Assembly: GCF_947169445.1 (NCBI RefSeq)
Contig: NZ_CAMVPU010000122.1
Location: 1-5,132, forward strand
Direction: 5' to 3'
DNA from: an uncultured Butyrivibrio sp.
GTDB taxonomy: Bacteria; Bacillota; Clostridia; Lachnospirales; Lachnospiraceae
Length of the DNA stretch: 5,132 nt
The position numbers and the translations under genes were made by a program. The notes beneath the pieces are model-generated. The model had not been told where the DNA came from. It did not search any database and saw only the letters and a program-made list of their open reading frames with translations. The number at the start of each line of letters is the position of its first letter. Positions within the stretch are counted from its first letter, which is position 1. This document shows, in pieces, positions 1-5,132 of this stretch.

Positions 1-211
1 AGACGCTCACATAAATAGCAATCCCTATAAAAAGATTCATTGTATTTATAGCAGTTCCCTGATTAGTGGCAAAAGTAAGGCCGCTTACGGTTCCATTTCT
101 TTTTGCACCCAAGGTCCAGAAAAACGAAATTAACAGACATATTGCAAGCACAATCCAATATGCCGGCTTTCTTAGTATTCTTTTTACATCTGCCAAAATA
201 AGATTTTTCAA
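1..211 (-). CDS. ABC-2 type transporter permease subunit, second copy (partial, 3' end outside window)
   Basis: This is the first 70 codons of a second membrane subunit of the ABC transporter; the rest lies beyond the left edge. The translation begins MKNLILADVKRILRKPAYW and continues into a hydrophobic segment at about residues 18-33, a short polar loop, and the start of a second hydrophobic stretch at about 58-70. The N-terminus closely resembles that of the neighbouring permease (MRNLLRADLKRIFR), so the two look like paralogues from a tandem duplication. I chose the TTG at 211-209 because it overlaps the previous stop as TTGA and has AAAGGAG at 220-226, 8 nt upstream of it. Known for the family: such subunits form the membrane channel, often as heterodimers, powered by the ATPase encoded just upstream. 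The substrate cannot be told from this fragment. Confidence 0.82.
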   Translation of the reverse strand, partial: MKNLILADVKRILRKPAYWIVLAICLLISFFWTLGAKRNGTVSGLTFATNQGTAINTMNLFIGIAIYVSV

Positions 212-939
212 AAGTCAAACTCCTTTCTCCGGAAGAAATAGGTAGTGATCGCCAGTGCAGCCAAGAGATAGCAGGCTGCCGGAAGAAGCTGCCACGGGAA
301 AGCTTCCATCTCTATTCCGGTATATGCCCAGTCCAAAAGACCATCAAAGGTATAGTCATATAATGACAGTGAGGAAAAAAATTCTATCATGTTAAACACA
401 AGTCTAAACACAACCGTAAATGCTACACAAGCGACTATACCAAGAACCGTGGAGCCTGAAATGTACATGATCATAGCTGAAAAGACAATGTAGCCAAAAT
501 GTCTAAGCCACCTCAGTATGATAAAAATAACAAGGTTCGTCTGCTGCTGCGAGCTTAATATAATTGCTGATTCTCCGTTTATTACTACAAGGGTTGCCAC
601 AATGATGACCAGGTACACGCAAAGAAGAACAATTGCCGCATCAAGAAGCTTGGCAACTATGAGCTTATCCCTTGTTATGCCATGACCAAGTATAGCCTGC
701 ATGGACTTTGAGGACAGCTCATGGGCAAAAACAGCATAGAAAGCGGGAAAAACTATAAAAAGAGCTATAGGCGCCCCGTTAAGCGACTTCTGCACACCTC
801 TTACCAGTCCAATTGAGCCATCATTTACAACGCCTTCAAGCACCGTATATGAAATATAGATCAGCGCCAGCAAAAGCCCTATATAAATAAGACCAACCCG
901 AAAGATACGCTTCAAATCCGCTCTTAACAAATTTCTCAT
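208..939 (-). CDS. ABC-2 type transporter permease subunit
   Basis: A 243-residue integral membrane protein with about six hydrophobic segments, near residues 16-34, 57-75, 101-120, 145-161, 162-182 and 216-235, ending in a basic tail (RRKEF). A short amphipathic N-terminus (MRNLLRADLKRIFR) precedes the first span. The cytoplasmic loop around residues 73-100 (HELSSKSMQAILGHGITRDK) has the look of the ABC-2 loop that contacts the ATPase. Size and layout match the small permeases of bacitracin/lantibiotic-immunity-like transporters (BcrB, LanE/G type), but sequence alone does not fix a substrate. The start ATG (939-937) overlaps the ATPase stop as ATGA and has GGAGG at 949-953, 9 nt upstream. 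Its stop overlaps the TTG start of the next permease. It most likely pairs with that paralogue and the ATPase to form one transporter. Confidence 0.88.
   Translation of the reverse strand: MRNLLRADLKRIFRVGLIYIGLLLALIYISYTVLEGVVNDGSIGLVRGVQKSLNGAPIALFIVFPAFYAVFAHELSSKSMQAILGHGITRDKLIVAKLLDAAIVLLCVYLVIIVATLVVINGESAIILSSQQQTNLVIFIILRWLRHFGYIVFSAMIMYISGSTVLGIVACVAFTVVFRLVFNMIEFFSSLSLYDYTFDGLLDWAYTGIEMEAFPWQLLPAACYLLAALAITTYFFRRKEFDF
220..226 (-). promoter_or_regulatory. Ribosome binding site for the TTG-started second permease
   Basis: On the minus strand this reads AAAGGAG, ending 8 nt before the TTG at 211-209. It lies inside the last codons of the preceding permease gene. It is the main reason to accept the TTG start, since no ATG lies nearby in frame. 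Confidence 0.75.
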
Positions 940-1781
940 TCTGCAGATCCTCCAATGAGTTCAAAGTAATAATCTTCCAGAGTAACTTTCTCTTTTCCTT
1001 CTTTAAGAATATCAATACCATTCTCTGCAAGAATACTTTTAGCTCTTTCCAAATTTCCGGCTGAGACTGTAAGTTCCACTTCCGGGCGCTTTGCAGAAAG
1101 GTCCTCCTGTGTGATTTCTTTTGCTATAACGCCTTCATGTACTATACCGAAACGGTCCGCGGTATTTTCCAGTTCTCCCAGAATATGGCTTGAAACTATG
1201 ACTGTCATGCCAAACTCATCTCTAAACCGCCGTATCATATGACGAATATCTGCTATTCCCTGAGGATCAAGACCGTTGGTCGGCTCATCCAGAATGAGAA
1301 TATCCGGATTACCAAGGATTGCATTGCCTATTCCGAGACGCTGTTTCATTCCAAGGGAATAGCCCTTAGCTTTCTGCTTTTCCTTACCGTCTACAAGACC
1401 AACAACCTTTAGAACACGGTCCACTTCCTCCTTTAACGCTTTTCCCTTAAGCCCCTTAGCTGCTGCGTAGTATTCGAGGTTCGCCCTGCCGGAAAGATAA
1501 CCATAAAAATTGGATCCGACAAAGAAGCCTACCTTTGATCTGTTTGCAAACAGCTCTTTTCGGTTCCGGGAACCGGCTATGGAAACATTGCCTGAAGTGT
1601 ATTCTGACAGTCCCAGAATCATCTTAAAAATAGTGGTTTTACCTGCTCCGTTCTTGCCTACCAGGCCGTAGATATCTCCCTTATTCACCTGCATGGTGAC
1701 ACCTTTAAGTACGTCATGTTTACCATAGCTTTTGATTATGTTATCAAGCCTTATTGCTGCATTTGAAGTCTCTGATCCCAT
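936..1781 (-). CDS. ABC transporter ATP-binding protein (BcrA/CcmA-type)
   Basis: A 281-residue cytoplasmic ATPase that should power the two permeases encoded downstream. Visible motifs are: Walker A GKNGAGKTT at residues 42-50; signature YSLGMKQRLGIG at 141-152, the SLGMKQR form typical of bacitracin/lantibiotic and drug exporters; Walker B ILILDEPTNGLDPQG at about 161-175, including the catalytic Glu166 and the D-loop; and the switch histidine His199 in VIVSSHIL. The Q-loop region (VGFFVGSNFY, 84-93) has Gly where the family usually has Gln or Glu. The C-terminal 60 residues (from about 220) form the small extra domain common in this subfamily and end in LEDYYFELIGG, like the usual LE..F..L ending. 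The start is supported by AAGGAG at 1789-1794. The gene lies 24 nt after the peptidase stop and overlaps the first permease by 4 nt, so co-transcription is expected. Confidence 0.95.
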   Translation of the reverse strand: MGSETSNAAIRLDNIIKSYGKHDVLKGVTMQVNKGDIYGLVGKNGAGKTTIFKMILGLSEYTSGNVSIAGSRNRKELFANRSKVGFFVGSNFYGYLSGRANLEYYAAAKGLKGKALKEEVDRVLKVVGLVDGKEKQKAKGYSLGMKQRLGIGNAILGNPDILILDEPTNGLDPQGIADIRHMIRRFRDEFGMTVIVSSHILGELENTADRFGIVHEGVIAKEITQEDLSAKRPEVELTVSAGNLERAKSILAENGIDILKEGKEKVTLEDYYFELIGGSAE

Positions 1782-1805
1782 AGTTTGTCTCCTTCCTAAC
1801 AGATA

Positions 1806-3935
1806 TCACCAGACATTGACTCTTTTTTCCGGGCTTAAGTACATTCCATCTCCCGGCTTTATATCATAGGTTTCTATAAATTCATCAAATTGCTGAAGAA
1901 CAATATTTACCCTGTGGAACGGAAGCGGATGCATGTCGCTTTTCATGGTATCAAGTTCATTTTCCTCAGTTGTCTGCTCCGCATATTGCCTTGCAAAGGC
2001 TCTGAAAAACTCATCATAATCAAAATCAGGTATTTCCCTTACCGCATAAAGTACTGATTTGACACCTCCCATATCAGCAATAGCCTCATCTTTTACGGCA
2101 TTTCCATTTACCTTCTGCTGCCCCGGAATCGGCCTTGCCAGTGAGAAGTATCCTGCCAGCTTTGATGCTTTTTCATCCATCTTTGACCTGTCCTGTGGTG
2201 TCATCCAATCAATGGGGATTTTATCATCATCAAACTGGCGCCCATACAGATCAAACTTTGTTCCATTTGAATCAAATCCATGGGTTATCTCATGGCCAAT
2301 CGTAGTTCCTACGATGCCTGCAAACTGCTCAAGTGATGCATCTTCTCCAAAAGCAGCATCGCACATAGCCAGATATCCCGCCATTATATAGATGCCATTT
2401 TCGTTGCAATAGTACACACAATTGACTTCGGTAGTAGTTCTGGAAGCATCGTAAATATCCCATTTATATCTATCCCAATTTGAATCAGCGCTTTTAACTG
2501 CCATGTGAGTTTCTATCATCCGTCTGCCCTCAGCAGCAGCTTCTACAAGATTTCCTCCTTCTTCATAGGACTTTATGTCCGCAGCTGAATAATCGGCGAT
2601 ATTATCAGGCTTTACAAGATGCAAAGCCATATTTTGCAGTTTCCCCTTTGCAGCTGTCCTTGTTTCTTCTGACATCCAGTCTTCTTCATCCAGTATTTGT
2701 GCATACGCCTTTATCAGTGCATTTGTAAATTCATTTATCTTATCTATTTTTTCGTCATCTGTATAATATTTTTCCAGATACAAAGTATCCAGCAATGGTA
2801 AAAAGCCACAGATCTTAATGTCATTTCTAAAAAGGACACTATTCTGGCTATCTGAAATTCCCTCATAGTTATCAGCGCCGTTCATATACAGCTTAACCAT
2901 CTTTTCATATGATTCGCGGTCGAGAAGGTATTTAACTGAATCAATGGTCTGTACAATGAGGAATGACTTGATATCTTCAAGGTTCTTTTCGGTATAAATC
3001 TTATGTAAGGACTGCAGATAGGAATAATCCACATAAAAGCTGTCACATTTCAAATAGCCTCTACTATCCAATATCTGTAAAAGCGGATAATCCCCTTGTA
3101 AAGTCTTCAGCCCTTCCCTGGTGTTCTGAGCCTGTGTAAACATCTCCCCAACACCGAAGTTTTCGATATTACTGTTTCTTGCAATAAAAGTCTCTATACG
3201 GTAATTGCCTTTCAGGATAGCCTTGATCTCTTTTTCAGAAAAATCAAGCCTTCCAAGGAAATAGAAGATTACATCATCGTTTTTTTCTTTAGCTGCTAAT
3301 GTATTGCTTGTATACTCCACATATGAGGAATTAGACCCCAGAGAGAGCTTTGGAGCCTGAAGCTTTAACGTGCTCTTGTCCGGGAACTGCAATTGTGTAC
3401 TCACAGCTTCCGGATTTAACAGCCCCAGCCCAAAGGGATTTCTCGTAGTGTTCCCCTGGTACTGCGTAAGTTCACTTATAGAGGATATGCTCTGTATATC
3501 CGAAATATACTTTTCAAGAGGCTTTACTCCAAGCTTGTTTCGCTCATCCCAATCAGAATACAGTTTAACCAATGCTTTATATCTTTCTGCATTATCACCT
3601 GACATAGCCTCATCAGAAGCAATCTCCATATATCTTTCATACATCAGCTTATTTGCATCAAGAAATATACTGGCCTCTTCATATGCGGGGTCCAGAACAG
3701 CAGATGCAATATAATCTTTATTGGCAGCCGCTGCAAAATCATCCTGAAAACGTATATTATCCTCAGACCTGACTGTGAATACAACGTCAGAATCAACCCA
3801 TTTTCCTCCCCCGGGAATTCCGGAAGGATCAGAACCAGAGCCATCCTCATTCGATAGATCAGATTCAGCCGCGTTCCCGCAGCCGCTAATCATGATGCTC
3901 ATAAGTAAGCAAAGTGCAAACAACCTTCTTTTCAT
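1806..3935 (-). CDS. M13 family zinc metallopeptidase, lipoprotein (PepO/neprilysin-like)
   Basis: A 709-residue endopeptidase, predicted to be anchored outside the membrane. Residues 1-18 are a lipoprotein signal (MKRRLF, hydrophobic core, lipobox ISGC with Cys19), followed by a Gly/Ser/Asp linker to about residue 48. The M13 N-terminal domain begins near DDF (65-67). The catalytic domain has HEITH at 548-552 (two zinc ligands and catalytic Glu549), EAIAD at 617-621 (third zinc ligand Glu617, supporting Asp621), and His669 plus Arg675 in HPLPFHR, the transition-state and carboxylate contacts known from neprilysin. It ends at the family's usual C-terminal Trp (PEKRVNVW). Odd points: the substrate-binding NAYY is NCVY (505-508) and ENIAD is EAIAD. 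The frame is open to an ATG at 3965, but GGAAGGAG at 3946-3953 precedes the ATG at 3935 and the signal starts there. Known M13 enzymes cut short peptides. As first gene of the ABC operon it may mature, degrade or clear the transported peptide (inference). Confidence 0.95.
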   Translation of the reverse strand: MKRRLFALCLLMSIMISGCGNAAESDLSNEDGSGSDPSGIPGGGKWVDSDVVFTVRSEDNIRFQDDFAAAANKDYIASAVLDPAYEEASIFLDANKLMYERYMEIASDEAMSGDNAERYKALVKLYSDWDERNKLGVKPLEKYISDIQSISSISELTQYQGNTTRNPFGLGLLNPEAVSTQLQFPDKSTLKLQAPKLSLGSNSSYVEYTSNTLAAKEKNDDVIFYFLGRLDFSEKEIKAILKGNYRIETFIARNSNIENFGVGEMFTQAQNTREGLKTLQGDYPLLQILDSRGYLKCDSFYVDYSYLQSLHKIYTEKNLEDIKSFLIVQTIDSVKYLLDRESYEKMVKLYMNGADNYEGISDSQNSVLFRNDIKICGFLPLLDTLYLEKYYTDDEKIDKINEFTNALIKAYAQILDEEDWMSEETRTAAKGKLQNMALHLVKPDNIADYSAADIKSYEEGGNLVEAAAEGRRMIETHMAVKSADSNWDRYKWDIYDASRTTTEVNCVYYCNENGIYIMAGYLAMCDAAFGEDASLEQFAGIVGTTIGHEITHGFDSNGTKFDLYGRQFDDDKIPIDWMTPQDRSKMDEKASKLAGYFSLARPIPGQQKVNGNAVKDEAIADMGGVKSVLYAVREIPDFDYDEFFRAFARQYAEQTTEENELDTMKSDMHPLPFHRVNIVLQQFDEFIETYDIKPGDGMYLSPEKRVNVW

Positions 3936-3945
3936 ATTTTCATTT

Positions 3946-3951
3946 CTCCTT
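3946..3951 (-). promoter_or_regulatory. Ribosome binding site of the M13 peptidase gene
   Basis: AAGGAG on the minus strand, 10 nt before the ATG at 3935-3933. It decides the start: the farther in-frame ATG at 3965 has no such site, and using it would place ten polar residues ahead of the basic N-region of the lipoprotein signal. Confidence 0.8.
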
Positions 3952-4023
3952 CCATAAGCAGACAACCTATGGTATAACTTACTTTTGTTCCCGATTCAGA
4001 TTTTAAATATCCTCCCTAATTGT

Positions 4024-4051
4024 ACTATATTCCGATTTTTGATAATCTAAA
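4024..4051 (-). promoter_or_regulatory. Candidate sigma-A-type promoter for the peptidase-ABC operon
   Basis: On the minus strand a TATAGT at 4029-4024 could serve as the -10 element, with TTTAGA at 4051-4046 as a poor -35, spaced 16 nt. It would give a leader of roughly 80 nt before the peptidase start. An overlapping TACAAT is an alternative -10. The region is A/T rich, so chance matches are likely. The location between the terminator-like hairpin and the first gene of the operon is the best support. Confidence 0.3.
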
Positions 4052-4077
4052 AAATACATAAATAATGCATTGCTACA

Positions 4078-4121
4078 AAAAAGATGTACACGAAAGTCAT
4101 AATTTCCATGTACATCTTTTT
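4078..4121. terminator. Symmetric hairpin, likely rho-independent (possibly bidirectional) terminator
   Basis: Perfect 13-nt inverted repeat: arm AAAAAGATGTACA at 4078-4090 and its complement at 4109-4121, separated by 18 nt. Inside the loop GAAA (4092-4095) and TTTC (4103-4106) can add four more pairs. Read leftwards (minus strand) the stem runs into six T residues, and read rightwards into five, so it could stop transcription from either side. It lies just past the remnants at 4121-5099 and just before the peptidase operon promoter region, where a terminator would insulate the operon. The stem is A/T-rich with little G/C, so its strength may be modest. Confidence 0.65.
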
Positions 4122-4207
4122 CATTTGAAGTCATCCAATAAATCTCTTATGTGACAGCTTTCTGCATTATTTAAACAAATCCATTCTCCCTGCCAAGTAC
4201 AAGACTT
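4121..4207 (-). other. Short open stretch ending at the terminator, possible 3' remnant of an unknown gene
   Basis: A 28-codon open frame without a start codon, reading SCTWQGEWICLNN then HIRDLLDDFK and a TGA at 4123-4121 that touches the terminator hairpin. A coding-like end placed right at a terminator suggests the tail of a former gene, but the piece is too short to assign to any family and may be chance. Its upstream in-frame stop is at 4210-4208. Confidence 0.2.
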
Positions 4208-4218
4208 TTATCACATTT

Positions 4219-4329
4219 TTATGCAACAGAGTACTTCTCATCAGTATACTTCTTGCACATTATAGCGAATATCTTCTGCCTTTTCTTACCAGCATCATAT
4301 ATCGTCTCATTCATAAAACCAATATGCAT
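4219..4329 (-). other. 36-codon lysine-rich open frame, unassigned remnant
   Basis: From ATG at 4329 the frame reads MHIGFMNETIYDAGKKRQK and ends DEKYSVA with TAA at 4221-4219. It has no convincing ribosome binding site. It is in the same frame as the acetyltransferase fragment to its right, separated from it by a TAA and 14 codons. The composition looks more like real protein than the surrounding translation, so it may be a tail of a lost gene. I do not recognise the family. Confidence 0.2.
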
Positions 4330-4371
4330 ATTCCTCAAAAATCTTTGTTTTTTAGAAGTAAAAAATATTCC

Positions 4372-4500
4372 TTAATGTGCATCATCCCAGAAATCATCCT
4401 TGTCAAAACCAATCATAAGAAAACCCACAAGATTTTCATCATCGTATATTCCAAACAGATAAGCATATCCATTCGCGGTTATAGCCGTATAAGCTTCTAT
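4372..4500 (-). pseudogene. Internal fragment of a GNAT-family N-acetyltransferase
   Basis: Starting directly at the stop of the NUDIX fragment but in a different frame, 42 codons read EAYTAI, then YLFGIYDDENLVGFLMIGFD, then KDDFWDDAH before a TAA at 4374-4372. This matches the middle beta-strand region (pattern LPFGIYD-x-x-x-x-VGFVMIGYD) of the clostridial/bacillar GNAT proteins annotated as spermidine/diamine-type or general acetyltransferases, as I know that family. The N-terminal third and the whole acetyl-CoA-binding half, including the usual NY-x-LWR-x-MID stretch and the Q/R-x-x-G-x-G/A loop, are absent. It cannot encode an active enzyme. The join to the NUDIX piece lies within about ten bases of 4500, which suggests a deletion that removed the end of one gene and the start of the other. 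Confidence 0.65.
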
Positions 4501-5099
4501 TCCCGGATAACGGCATCTACAAAGGACTCCCCGGGTTCAATATGACCGCCTGGAAGAGCGTATCCTCGCCAATCATTCTTTACTCTATTTTGAAGCAGTA
4601 CCTTGTCACCATTAGAAATTAGGCAACTCTTATAGTAATCCGGTTGAATTGGGATAGTAACCCAGAGCACTTTCCTGTCTTCATCAGTTTCAAAGGTAGC
4701 CCGGGGATAACCATTTTTAGCAAGTCCTTCCTGAATTGTAGGAATTCCGGTACTACGTCCTTCAGTAAGGTCAAGTTCTTTCAAGAATTCCCCAAACCTT
4801 CTGTTTCTGTACATTTTGCTCTTGAAGCGCTCACCTTTTTCGATGGTGCTAAGAGATATTGACCTGTCAATTCCCGGGAAACTGGTTATACGGATAAACT
4901 CCGGTTCAATCTCTATCTGCACAGGCTCATAACACATATAATCTCTGTGATAAAAAGCATTTACAACAGCCTCTTCCAACACCTCGTACGGATAGCTCAT
5001 GAAGCGATTCGCTTCCATGCGATCAGGAACCTTTTGAACATATTCTGCTATCACAAGATCCTGAAGCTTTTCCATTCTTCCGAGATAAAGTACAATCAC
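4497..5099 (-). pseudogene. Chimeric truncated frame: RecG/AlbA-like ATP-binding C-terminal half fused to half a NUDIX domain
   Basis: 200 codons from a GTG at 5099, directly preceded by an in-frame TAA, with no good ribosome binding site, so the 5' part is probably missing. Residues about 9-155 match the C-terminal half of 'putative DNA-binding/RecG-like ATP-binding' proteins (HATPase_c_4): YPYEVLEEAVVNAFYHRDY at 36-54 with Asn47 of the GHKL N-box, SFPG-x-DRSIS at 73-82, YRNRRFGEFLKELDLTEGR at 97-115 leading to the Gly-rich TGIP, and ETDEDRKVLWVTIPIQP at 137-153. The AlbA_2/Schlafen-like N-terminal domain is absent. From about residue 159 the sequence switches to a MutT-like NUDIX hydrolase: CLISNGDKVLLQNR, then PGGHIEPGES. 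The NUDIX box G-x5-E-x7-RE (185-200) stops right after RE, so the catalytic EE pair and the rest of the fold are lost. Most likely a pseudogene remnant rather than a working fusion. Confidence 0.75.
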
Positions 5100-5132
5100 T
5101 TATTTCTCAAAACAACATAAGTTCTTTCCAGC
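5100..5132 (-). other. Edge segment upstream of the chimeric frame, not assignable
   Basis: Thirty-three bases that all three minus-strand frames leave with a stop at or before the GTG at 5099 (TAA at 5102-5100 in its own frame, TGA in the others). No ribosome binding site for 5099 is seen. The missing N-terminal domain of the ATP-binding protein, if it exists, would lie to the right of the window in another frame. Confidence 0.3.

Noticed and set aside
836..1030. 64-codon minus-strand frame overlapping the ATPase and permease
   Set aside because: It lies wholly over two well-supported genes in another frame, with no family resemblance or start signal.
2059..2391. 110-codon plus-strand frame inside the peptidase gene
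   Set aside because: Antisense shadow of the conserved M13 catalytic domain; no ribosome binding site and no recognisable protein.
3370..3714. 114-codon plus-strand frame inside the peptidase gene
   Set aside because: Antisense shadow of the M13 N-terminal domain; Ser/Phe-rich, no family pattern.
3936..3965. Longer N-terminus of the M13 peptidase starting at the ATG at 3965
   Set aside because: It would run through the AAGGAG site and put ten polar residues before the lipoprotein signal; the ATG at 3935 has the ribosome binding site and a classic KRR start.
4010..4017. GGGAGG on the minus strand in the operon leader as a ribosome binding site for a leader peptide
   Set aside because: No ATG, GTG or TTG follows at usable spacing.
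4078..4121. Hairpin as a CRISPR repeat, transposon end or recombination site
   Set aside because: A single copy only, no flanking duplication and no transposase; A and T tracts on either side fit a terminator better.
4324..4545. 73-codon plus-strand frame across the remnants
   Set aside because: Antisense of the GNAT fragment and the NUDIX end, which show clear family patterns on the other strand; no ribosome binding site.
4644..4862. 72-codon plus-strand frame across the ATP-binding fragment
   Set aside because: Antisense shadow of the HATPase-like region.

Overview
The window looks like a stretch of a low-to-moderate GC Firmicute (Bacillota) chromosome, most likely a clostridial or Lachnospiraceae-type bacterium. 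The evidence is strong AGGAG-type ribosome binding sites, tight ATGA/TTGA-coupled genes, a TTG start, a Gram-positive lipoprotein signal and a BcrA/CcmA-type ABC ATPase. This placement is an inference from style and protein family, not from a marker gene. Every gene or gene remnant I can support lies on the minus strand.

Positions 1-3935 hold one compact operon, read right to left. It encodes an M13 (neprilysin/PepO-type) zinc metallopeptidase carried as a surface lipoprotein (3935 to 1806), then an ABC ATPase (1781 to 936), then two short paralogous ABC-2 type membrane subunits (939 to 208, and 211 running off the left edge). Gaps are 24 nt, then 4-nt overlaps, so the genes are almost certainly co-transcribed and translationally coupled. 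The likely product is a peptide- or lipid-exporting/immunity-type ABC transporter with two different permease halves, plus an extracytoplasmic endopeptidase. No precursor peptide or sensor gene is visible in the window.

Positions 3936-4124 hold the operon leader: a good ribosome binding site, a weak promoter candidate, and a long symmetric A/T-flanked hairpin (4078-4121) that can terminate transcription arriving from the right. A 25-codon very hydrophobic reading frame lies across the hairpin; it may be chance.

Positions 4121-5132 are the odd part. A 200-codon reading frame joins the C-terminal ATP-binding half of an AlbA/RecG-like 'putative transcriptional regulator' to the N-terminal half of a MutT/NUDIX hydrolase. 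It stops exactly after the 'RE' of the NUDIX box. Immediately beyond, in another frame, lies a 42-codon internal piece of a GNAT acetyltransferase, followed by short unassignable remnants down to the terminator. I read this as a mosaic of truncated genes fused by deletions, a gene graveyard, rather than a working protein. I see no CRISPR array, tRNA, rRNA, insertion sequence or convincing novel defence system.
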